From CAVWCW01 sp965365625 (GTDB lineage: Bacteria; Pseudomonadota; Gammaproteobacteria; Chromatiales; Chromatiaceae), in NCBI GenBank assembly GCA_965365625.1, contig CBDUCL010000198.1, forward strand, positions 1-5,749: DNA of 5,749 nt, read 5' to 3'. A program made the position numbers and the translations under genes. Position 1 is the stretch's first letter. The number at the start of each line of letters is the position of its first letter. The notes under the pieces are model-generated. The model had not been told where the DNA came from, searched no databases, and saw only the letters and a program-made list of their open reading frames with translations. Shown piece after piece: positions 1-5,749 of this stretch.

Positions 1-744
1 GGGTTGTTCAAGTAATCTCAGCGCCGCTTCGTTGGTGAGGCGCACCCGGCTGTAATGGTCCACCACCAAGATGCCGGTCTCTGCATGCTGAATAATGTAC
101 TCGTTGAGCCGCTCCAGATTAGCCAGGTCGGCGCCGCGCCGGCTGGCCAGTTCGGCGCTGCGGCTGGCCCGGGTGCCCAGGGTGTGGGCCAACAGGGCCG
201 TGGCGAACATCAGGCCGCCGAGCATGCCGGCTTGGGAGTATACGGGATCGAACTGGTCGAGTGTCGCTGCAGCGTATATCTGCACGCCGAGCACCCCCAG
301 CGTGGCGGTGGCGGCGAAAACCAGAGCCGTTCGTCCGCCGCTCAGCAAGCTCCCCGCGGCCACTGATACCGCCGAAAGCATACCTAGGCCGCTGGCGACA
401 CCGCCGCTGGCGTACATCATCAGGCTGAAGGCGATGACGTCGGAATAGACAATAAAATGAGTCAGCGCCCCTTGACCGGTTAGGCGGTTGCGCATCAACA
501 CCAGGCTGGCGAGCACCAGAGCGAGGTAGGACAGGCTGGTCCAGGCGTAGATTTGGGGGTCCGTCTGGCCGAGGAAACGCGGGCCGAGGCCGAAGAGGAA
601 TAGGCCGGCCAGCAGGCTTGCCATGATTAGCCGGTAGATCTGAAACAAGACCAGCGCCGGTTCGATCGGTCCCTTGGGGGGCTGTATCCGGCTCGCCGGC
701 GGCACTCCACCTGAGCGCAGGATGCCGGTTGGCTCAGTGCGCAT
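1..744 (-). CDS. pilS: PilS-type sensor histidine kinase, N-terminal part (cut by left edge)
   Basis: An open frame of 248 codons runs leftwards from ATG (744-742) off the window edge with no stop. The visible protein has a polar 30-residue start, then about six hydrophobic segments (roughly residues 31-54, 64-84, 96-113, 117-135, 139-159 and 171-190). An arginine-rich linker follows, then the start of a PAS domain, where NLERLNEYIIQH and TGILVVDH (about 209-230) match the PilS pattern. The HisKA and ATPase domains lie outside the window. In the family, PilS is a polar inner-membrane kinase that phosphorylates PilR to control sigma-54-dependent pilin transcription. The start overlaps the stop of the upstream 77-residue gene by 11 bp, so translation is probably coupled. 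GGAGG about 12 nt upstream could serve as the ribosome site. A different PAS-containing kinase with a six-helix sensor is possible; pilR should lie just beyond the left edge if the call is right. Confidence 0.8.
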   Translation of the reverse strand, partial: MRTEPTGILRSGGVPPASRIQPPKGPIEPALVLFQIYRLIMASLLAGLFLFGLGPRFLGQTDPQIYAWTSLSYLALVLASLVLMRNRLTGQGALTHFIVYSDVIAFSLMMYASGGVASGLGMLSAVSVAAGSLLSGGRTALVFAATATLGVLGVQIYAAATLDQFDPVYSQAGMLGGLMFATALLAHTLGTRASRSAELASRRGADLANLERLNEYIIQHAETGILVVDHYSRVRLTNEAALRLLEQP

Positions 745-967
745 CGTCCCGCCCTGCCTCCAGGTGTTTGCGGCTGCAGAAAAAGTCGTCGCCCTGGCGC
801 AGCGCCTCGGACTCCGGAACGTGCACTCCGCAGCACGCGCAGCGCACCATCCGCGTGACCTCGGCCGGCGGCGCGGCGGGGCGGTGCCGAGCCCTTCCCA
901 GCAGGTGCCGCCCAATCAGCGCCACGCCAACAACGGCGAGCAATAGCAGCAGGTAGCGAAGCCCCAT
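734..967 (-). CDS. Small membrane-anchored cysteine protein, PP0621-like
   Basis: This 77-residue protein has a single N-terminal membrane segment (residues 3-19, leucine/valine rich) followed by a short basic stretch (HLLGRARHR), which suggests the C-terminal part faces the cytoplasm. That part carries a putative metal site: C43, C45, C46, then C64 and H68, giving a CxxC...CxxxH arrangement around the motif CGVHVPESEAL. This resembles the small uncharacterised proteins that databases call the PP0621 family, which I recall being encoded near pilS or bamD in gammaproteobacteria. No biochemical function is known to me. The ATG at 967-965 has only weak upstream purines. The stop (736-734) lies inside the start of pilS, so the two genes are probably co-transcribed, and a role in modulating the kinase or in envelope quality control is only a guess. 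The family name comes from memory of the motif; existence of the gene is well supported. Confidence 0.8.
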   Translation of the reverse strand: MGLRYLLLLLAVVGVALIGRHLLGRARHRPAAPPAEVTRMVRCACCGVHVPESEALRQGDDFFCSRKHLEAGRDDAH

Positions 968-986
968 GATCTCGATAACCTTTGGC

Positions 987-1027
987 GCCCTTCCCGCCGG
1001 CTCGGTTGTCGGCGGTCACGGGCTTTT
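987..1027 (+). terminator. Terminator-like hairpin upstream of sucC (possible attenuator or antisense stop)
   Basis: On the + strand GCCC (987-990) can pair with GGGC (1020-1023), and inside it CCGCCG (994-999) pairs perfectly with CGGCGG (1010-1015) around a 10-nt loop. A small internal loop of 3 and 4 nt separates the two stems. TTTT (1024-1027) follows directly, the usual sign of an intrinsic terminator. No rightward gene lies upstream, so it would stop either antisense transcription coming through pilS or a sucC leader started further upstream. The internal loop and short T run keep confidence low. Confidence 0.3.
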
Positions 1028-1054
1028 GCGAAATGCCGGAAATTGAACCAGAAT

Positions 1055-1063
1055 AGCATACCA
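1055..1063 (-). promoter_or_regulatory. Candidate extended -10 promoter for the leftward pair
   Basis: Read leftwards, 1063-1055 gives TGGTATGCT, which fits an extended -10 element (TGnTATAAT with mismatches at two positions). Transcription would start near 1048 and leave a leader of about 80 nt before the ATG at 967. There is no good -35 box, which extended -10 promoters can tolerate. This is a pattern match only. Confidence 0.25.
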
Positions 1064-1083
1064 AACCGAGACGACCTGGGGTC

Positions 1084-1091
1084 GGGGGGAG
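1084..1091 (+). promoter_or_regulatory. Ribosome binding site of sucC
   Basis: A GGGGGGAG run ends 9 nt before the sucC ATG at 1101. It supports this start, which also gives the family's standard MNLHEYQ N-terminus. Confidence 0.65.
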
Positions 1092-1100
1092 CCCAGCGAT

Positions 1101-2269
<1,169 letters not shown>

Positions 2270-2273
<4 letters not shown>

Positions 2274-3142
2274 GCATTCTGGTCGACAAAGACACCAAGG
2301 TTATCTGCCAGGGCTTTACCGGCAAGCAGGGCAGTTTCCACAGCGAGCAGGCAATGGCCTACGGCACCCGGATGGTGGGCGGAGTGACCCCGGGCAAGGG
2401 CGGCCAGGAGCACCTGGGCCTGCCGGTGTTTCATAGCGTGCACGATGCGGTGCAGGCGACCGGGGCCGAGGCGACCATGATCTACGTGCCGGCGGCCTTT
2501 GCCGCAGACGCGGTGCTGGAGGCGGCGGACGCCGGCATCCGGGTGATCGTCTGCATCACCGAGGGCATCCCGGTGCTCGACATGATCAAGGTCAAGGCCG
2601 CCCTGGCCGGTTCCGACAGCCGGCTGATCGGTCCCAACTGTCCGGGCGTGATCACCCCCGGCGGCTGCAAGATCGGCATTATGCCGGGCAATATCCACCA
2701 GCCCGGGCGCATCGGCATCGTCTCCCGCTCCGGCACCCTCACCTACGAGGCGGTGTTCCAGACCAGCCGCGCCGGGCTCGGCCAGAGCACCTGCGTCGGC
2801 ATCGGCGGCGACCCGATCCAGGGGATGAACTTCATCGACTGCCTGGAGCTGTTCCAGGCCGATCCCCAGACCGAGGGCATCGTCATGGTGGGCGAGATCG
2901 GCGGCAGCGCCGAGGAGGACGCCGCGGAATATATTCGGGCCCATGTCAGCAAGCCAGTGGTGGCCTATATCGCCGGCGTCACTGCCCCCTCTGGCAAGCG
3001 CATGGGCCATGCCGGGGCCATCGTCAGCGGCGGCAAGGGCACCGCGGACGGAAAATATGCGGCCCTGGAGGCCGCCGGGGTCGCCACCGTGCGCTCCCCG
3101 GCGCAGATCGGGGCCCGCATGGCGGAGTTCTTCGCCGACTGA
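2270..3142 (+). CDS. sucD: Succinate-CoA ligase (ADP-forming), alpha subunit
   Basis: SucD is the catalytic subunit of succinyl-CoA synthetase; it binds CoA and carries the phosphohistidine intermediate. At 290 residues it matches the family (289 in E. coli). The N-terminal Rossmann-type CoA-binding domain has GFTGKQGSFH (15-24) and VCITEGIPV (94-102). GPNCPGVI (121-128), SRSGTLTYE (152-160) and GGDP (179-182) follow. The GEIGGSAEE segment (208-216) supplies the glutamate that contacts the active histidine, which is H247 in GKRMGHAGA (codon 3008-3010). The start is GTG at 2270, overlapping the sucC stop by 4 bp, and gives the usual MSILVDKDTKV beginning. No residue expected for activity is missing. 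Co-translation with sucC should keep the subunits in balance for the heterotetramer or heterodimer. Confidence 0.97.
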
Positions 3143-3147
3143 AATCT

Positions 3148-3162
3148 CGGCCGCCCCGGCCG
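3148..3162 (+). repeat. Short GC hairpin between sucD and nadE
   Basis: CGGCCG (3148-3153), a CCC loop and CGGCCG (3157-3162) form a perfect 6-bp hairpin just after the sucD stop. There is no T run after it, so it is not a classical terminator. It could shield the 3' end of sucCD mRNA or lower read-through into nadE, or it could be chance in GC-rich DNA. Confidence 0.35.
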
Positions 3163-3171
3163 TTGCCGAAG

Positions 3172-3178
3172 AAGGAAG
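3172..3178 (+). promoter_or_regulatory. Ribosome binding site that sets the nadE start
   Basis: AAGGAAG ends 8 nt before the TTG at 3187. The alternative in-frame TTG at 3163 lies before this site and has no comparable purine run upstream, so 3187 is the better start. Confidence 0.6.
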
Positions 3179-3186
3179 CGCCTGCG

Positions 3187-4791
3187 TTGTCCCTGAGAAT
3201 CTCCCTGGCCCAGATCGACCTGTTGGTCGGCGACATCGCCGGCAATGCCGAGCGGGTGATCGCCGCCGCTCGCCATGCCCGCGACGTGCAAAACGCCCAC
3301 GCGGTGGTGTTCCCGGAACTGGCCTTGTGCGGTTACCCGCCTGAGGACCTGCTGCTGCGCCCGGAGCTGTTTCGGCGGGTCGACAAGGCCCTGGCCCACA
3401 TCGGCCGCCTGGTCTCCGGCATCGACCTGGTGCTGGGCTACCCGGTGCTGCGCGATGGCCGCCGCTTCAATGCGGCGGGGGTGATGCGCGACGGCGAAAT
3501 CGTCGCCGAGTACCACAAGCAGCTGTTGCCCAACTACGGGGTGTTCGACGAAAAGCGCTACTTCGAGTCCGGCGCCGCGCCCTGCGTGGTGGAGATCCAG
3601 GGCGTGCCGGTGGGGCTCAATGTGTGTGAGGACATTTGGCAGCCCGCGCCCATGGCCCAGGCGGTGGCCGCCGGGGCCCGCCTGCTGCTCAATATCAACG
3701 CCTCGCCCTTCCATGCGGGCAAGTCCCCGGAGCGCGAGAGCCTGCTGCAGGCGCGAGCCCGGGAGCACGCCATACCGGTGGTTTACCTCAATCTGGTGGG
3801 TGGCCAGGACGAGCTGGTGTTCGATGGCGGCTCGTTCGTGGTCGACCGCCGGGGCCGGCTCAGTCAGCGCGCCGCCTTCTTCGCCGAGGAACAGCCCCTG
3901 GTCGAATTCGACGCCGGGCTGGAGCCCCTGGCCGCCGCCGTCGCCCCCCACCCGGAGGAAGAGGAGGGTGTCTATGGGGCCTTGGTGCTCGGGGCGCGCG
4001 ACTATGTGAAGAAGAACGGTTTCCACGGCGCCGTGCTCGGCCTGTCCGGCGGCATCGACTCGGCCCTGACCCTGGCCATCGCGGTGGACGCCCTGGGTCC
4101 GGAGCAGGTGGAGGTGGTGCTCATGCCCTCGCGCTACACCAGCGACATGAGTAACCAGGACGCTCTGCTGCAGGCCGAGGCGATGGGGGTGATGCACCGG
4201 ACCATCGCCATCGAACCCGCCTTCAAGGCCTTTCTCGGCATGCTGGAGCAGGAGTTCGCCGGGCTGCCCCCCGGGGTGGCGGAGGAGAACATCCAGGCCC
4301 GGTGCCGCGGCGTGATCCTGATGGCCATCAGCAATAAGAAGGGCAAGATTCTGCTCACCACCGGCAACAAGAGCGAAATGTCGGTGGGCTACTCCACCCT
4401 CTACGGCGACATGGCCGGCGGCTATGCGCCGATCAAAGACGTGCCCAAGCTGCTGGTGTACCGCTTGTCCCGCTTCCGCAACCGTATCGCCCCGGTGATC
4501 CCGGAGCGGGTGCTGGAGCGCCCACCGTCGGCGGAGCTGGCCCCGGACCAGAAGGATGCCGACAGCCTGCCCCCCTACGAGGTGCTGGACCCGATTCTGC
4601 AGCGCTATATCGAGCAGGACCAAAGCATAGATGATATTATCGCCGCCGGGTTTGACGATGCCGTGGTGCGGCGGATCACGCGCCTGGTGGACCGCAACGA
4701 ATACAAGCGGCGCCAGGCCCCGCCAGGGGTGCGCATCACCCAGCGTGCCTTTGGACGCGACCGGCGCTATCCTATTACCAGCGGATTTTGA
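3187..4791 (+). CDS. nadE: Glutamine-dependent NAD+ synthetase (long form)
   Basis: NadE performs the last step of NAD+ synthesis: deamido-NAD+ plus ATP and glutamine-derived ammonia gives NAD+, AMP, pyrophosphate and glutamate. With the TTG start at 3187 it has 534 residues, typical of the two-domain form. The N-terminal nitrilase-type glutaminase domain (about 1-265) has the complete triad: E44 in FPELALCGYPPEDLL, K111 in YHKQLLPNYGVFDE and C147 in GLNVCEDIW. The C-terminal synthetase domain (about 268-534) has the ATP pyrophosphatase loop LSGGIDSA (S287-S292), the ENIQARCRG segment, LLTTGNKSEMSVGY and the DQKD...LPPYEVLD region. I chose 3187 because it gives the family's usual MSLRI(S/A)LAQ beginning and has a good ribosome site; an in-frame TTG at 3163 would add 8 residues. 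The gene lies 44 bp after sucD and 29 bp before glnB, probably in the same operon. Using glutamine links NAD supply to nitrogen status. Confidence 0.95.
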   Translation: MSLRISLAQIDLLVGDIAGNAERVIAAARHARDVQNAHAVVFPELALCGYPPEDLLLRPELFRRVDKALAHIGRLVSGIDLVLGYPVLRDGRRFNAAGVMRDGEIVAEYHKQLLPNYGVFDEKRYFESGAAPCVVEIQGVPVGLNVCEDIWQPAPMAQAVAAGARLLLNINASPFHAGKSPERESLLQARAREHAIPVVYLNLVGGQDELVFDGGSFVVDRRGRLSQRAAFFAEEQPLVEFDAGLEPLAAAVAPHPEEEEGVYGALVLGARDYVKKNGFHGAVLGLSGGIDSALTLAIAVDALGPEQVEVVLMPSRYTSDMSNQDALLQAEAMGVMHRTIAIEPAFKAFLGMLEQEFAGLPPGVAEENIQARCRGVILMAISNKKGKILLTTGNKSEMSVGYSTLYGDMAGGYAPIKDVPKLLVYRLSRFRNRIAPVIPERVLERPPSAELAPDQKDADSLPPYEVLDPILQRYIEQDQSIDDIIAAGFDDAVVRRITRLVDRNEYKRRQAPPGVRITQRAFGRDRRYPITSGF

Positions 4792-4805
4792 ACCGAATCA
4801 ACACC

Positions 4806-4813
4806 GGAGCGGA
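4806..4813 (+). promoter_or_regulatory. Ribosome binding site of glnB
   Basis: GGAG (4806-4809) and GGA (4811-4813) lie 11 and 7 nt before the ATG at 4821. They favour this ATG over an in-frame TTG at 4788, which would add 11 residues not found in the family. Confidence 0.5.
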
Positions 4814-4820
4814 TCAGAAA

Positions 4821-5159
4821 ATGAAGAAAGTCGAAGCGATCATCAAGCCCTTCAAGCTGGACGACGTGCGCGAGGCCCTGTCGGAGGTGGGCATTACCGG
4901 CATGACCGCAACCGAAGTCAAGGGTTTCGGGCGGCAGAAGGGGCACACCGAGCTCTATCGCGGGGCCGAATACGTGGTGGATTTCCTGCCCAAGGTCAAG
5001 ATCGAGCTGGTGGTGCGCGACGATCAGCTCGACCCCTGCATCGAGGCCATCACCGGCGCCGCGCGCACCGGTAAGATCGGCGACGGCAAGATCTTCGTCA
5101 ATGCGGTGGAGCGGGTGATCCGCATCCGTACCGGTGAAGAGGACGACGCGGCCATTTGA
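4821..5159 (+). CDS. glnB: Nitrogen regulatory protein P-II
   Basis: P-II is a small trimeric cytoplasmic signal protein that binds ATP/ADP and 2-oxoglutarate and steers glutamine synthetase adenylylation, NtrB and other partners. The 112 residues are the exact family length. The T-loop (about 37-55) contains Q39 and the uridylylation tyrosine Y51 in ELYRGAEY, so control by GlnD is expected. K58 and the TGKIGDGKIF segment (83-92) are nucleotide-site elements, and the end RVIRIRTGEEDDAAI matches E. coli GlnB. T43, D54 and this tail favour GlnB over GlnK (A43, N54 in E. coli), and no amtB is adjacent. The ATG at 4821 gives the standard MKKVEAIIKPFKLDDVREAL start. The gene follows nadE by 29 bp. 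P-II is reported to bind NadE in Azospirillum brasilense and relieve its NAD+ inhibition, so the pairing may be functional. Confidence 0.95.
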   Translation: MKKVEAIIKPFKLDDVREALSEVGITGMTATEVKGFGRQKGHTELYRGAEYVVDFLPKVKIELVVRDDQLDPCIEAITGAARTGKIGDGKIFVNAVERVIRIRTGEEDDAAI

Positions 5160-5162
5160 CCG

Positions 5163-5213
5163 CCGCTGCAGTCCGGGGTCCCGCCCCGGGTTAACCGGTT
5201 GCCACTGCAGCGG
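5163..5213. repeat. Nested inverted repeat after glnB
   Basis: Perfect 10-bp arms CCGCTGCAGT (5163-5172) and ACTGCAGCGG (5204-5213) enclose 31 nt. Directly inside the left arm CCGGGG (5173-5178) pairs with CCCCGG (5184-5189) around a 5-nt loop. The remaining interior holds two overlapping 8-bp palindromes, GGTTAACC (5189-5196) and AACCGGTT (5193-5200). The RNA could fold as a branched or coaxially stacked hairpin starting 4 nt after the glnB stop. No T run follows on either strand, so it is not a standard intrinsic terminator; mRNA 3'-end protection, Rho-assisted termination or protein binding are possibilities. Confidence 0.6.
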
Positions 5214-5264
5214 GCGTCGGCGCAAGTCGATCGCCCCGGCTAAGATGCCCCCGGCGACTCCGAA

Positions 5265-5284
5265 GAGGGCGCCAGACCGCCCTC
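5265..5284. terminator. Candidate bidirectional terminator between convergent glnB and bamD
   Basis: GAGGGCG (5265-5271) and CGCCCTC (5278-5284) form a perfect 7-bp GC-rich stem with a 6-nt loop. For rightward transcripts it is followed by AGTTCTTGT, a broken T tract; for bamD transcripts it begins inside the stop codon and is followed only by TTC. The position between convergent genes supports a terminator role, but the weak T tracts leave it uncertain. Confidence 0.45.
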
Positions 5285-5749
5285 AGTTCTTGTCCAGCTC
5301 CAGGAAGTCCCAGACCTTGCGGCCGAAGGTCTTTTCCACCACTTGGGCGTCGAACTCGGCAAAGGTGCCCCGTTCCTCGTTGTAGGCCAGTACCCGGCGC
5401 GTGTCCGCCGCCAGATTGTCCATTCCCATCTCATCGTAGGCGGCAACCAGTATTTGCAGGGCTTCGCGCACCGCCGGGGTCCGGGGATGGTTCTCCAGCA
5501 CGTACTTGGCGCGGTTGGCGGCCGCCACATAGGCGCCCCGGCGCAGGTAGTAGTCGCCGACGTTGACCTCATGCTGGGCCAGGTTGTTGCGCAGAAACAC
5601 CATGCGCTGGCGGGCGTCGGCTGCGTACTTGCTCTCCGGGAAGCGCCGCACCAGGACCCCGAAGTCGTCGAACGACCGGCGTGCCGCGCCGGGGTCGCGC
5701 TGGGAGGCGTCGAAGGGCACGAAGCGGTCGAAGAAGCCGATATTGCGGT
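5283..5749 (-). CDS. bamD: Outer membrane assembly factor BamD, C-terminal part (cut by right edge)
   Basis: The frame is open from the right edge to a TGA at 5285-5283, giving 154 complete codons. BamD is an essential outer-membrane lipoprotein of the BAM complex that helps insert beta-barrel proteins; it was earlier called ComL or YfiO. The visible part covers the later TPR-like repeats. RDPGAARRSFDDFGVLVRRFP is followed by KYAADARQRMVFLRN, then NLAQHEVNVGDYYLRRGAYVAA and NRAKYVLENHPRTPAVREAL, which align well from memory with the E. coli protein (RDPQHARAAF, AKYEYSVAEYYTERGAWVA). The signal peptide, lipobox cysteine and first repeats lie outside the window. A GTG at 5720 is only an internal codon, since homology continues upstream of it (FFDRF). 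After the last repeat there is a tail of about 28 residues (EERGTFAEF to LELDKN) that E. coli lacks; C-terminal tails vary in this family. Confidence 0.93.
   Translation of the reverse strand, partial: RNIGFFDRFVPFDASQRDPGAARRSFDDFGVLVRRFPESKYAADARQRMVFLRNNLAQHEVNVGDYYLRRGAYVAAANRAKYVLENHPRTPAVREALQILVAAYDEMGMDNLAADTRRVLAYNEERGTFAEFDAQVVEKTFGRKVWDFLELDKN

Larger units (their letters stand above)
968..1100. promoter_or_regulatory. Divergent intergenic region between PP0621-like gene and sucC
   Basis: These 133 bp separate two genes read away from each other, so promoters for both directions are expected here. The part around 1024-1066 is less GC-rich than the flanking genes, which fits a promoter zone. 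I find no convincing sigma-70 promoter for sucC: TAGCAT (1054-1059) matches a -10 box at four of six bases but has no good -35 box. A terminator-like hairpin at 987-1027 is listed separately. Confidence 0.55.

Noticed and set aside
55..448. Rightward open frames opposite pilS
   Set aside because: The leftward frame here encodes a coherent multi-helix membrane domain and PAS start; the rightward translations are alanine/arginine-rich without motifs.
2965..4623. 552-codon open frame antisense to nadE and the end of sucD
   Set aside because: It lies opposite two unmistakable genes. The translation is rich in H, Q, G, A and R with no recognisable motif, which is what the antisense of GC-biased codons gives.
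4788..4820. Upstream TTG extension of glnB by 11 residues
   Set aside because: P-II proteins begin at MKK..., the ATG at 4821 gives the exact 112-residue length, and the purine-rich ribosome site lies inside the proposed extension.
5231..5257. Imperfect hairpin TCGCC...GGCGA in the glnB-bamD spacer
   Set aside because: Only 5 bp pair before an internal mismatch and there is no T run; it is likely chance in GC-rich DNA.
5134..5385. 83-codon rightward frame running from glnB into the 3' end of bamD
   Set aside because: It overlaps both real genes in other frames, contains the strong inverted repeats, and has a serine/arginine/proline-rich translation with no family match.

Overview
The window is a GC-rich, densely coded stretch of bacterial chromosome. 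The protein families and their order (PilS-type kinase, small PP0621-like protein, SucC, SucD, long-form NadE, GlnB, BamD) point to a gammaproteobacterium. A Chromatiales/Ectothiorhodospiraceae-type genome is my best guess, from recalled synteny rather than a search. I see no insertion sequence, phage gene, tRNA, rRNA, CRISPR array or abrupt change in composition, so this looks like core chromosome.

Layout: (1) Positions 1-967 are read leftwards. A 77-residue membrane-anchored cysteine protein overlaps by 11 bp the start of a PilS-type sensor kinase, whose kinase half lies beyond the left edge. (2) Positions 968-1100 are a divergent intergenic region holding the sucC ribosome binding site, a terminator-like hairpin and a weak candidate promoter for the leftward pair. 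(3) Positions 1101-5159 are a rightward cluster: sucC, sucD (GTG start, 4-bp overlap), nadE (TTG start, 44-bp gap) and glnB (29-bp gap). The tight spacing suggests one operon. (4) Positions 5160-5282 separate convergent genes and hold two strong inverted repeats, one a nested palindrome and one a terminator-like hairpin. (5) Positions 5283-5749 are the C-terminal part of BamD, read leftwards and cut by the right edge.

How the genes fit together: SucCD carries out the substrate-level phosphorylation step of the TCA cycle, just after 2-oxoglutarate dehydrogenase. NadE makes NAD+ using glutamine nitrogen, and NAD+ is the electron acceptor of that dehydrogenase. GlnB senses 2-oxoglutarate, ATP/ADP and, through uridylylation, glutamine. 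The cluster therefore joins carbon flux, NAD supply and nitrogen status. A direct PII-NadE interaction is known in Azospirillum brasilense, which gives the nadE-glnB adjacency a plausible meaning. The flanking genes serve envelope functions: a type IV pilus regulator and outer-membrane assembly.

Nothing here amounts to a previously undescribed system. The most unusual sequence-level features are the nested palindrome after glnB and the terminator-like hairpin upstream of sucC.
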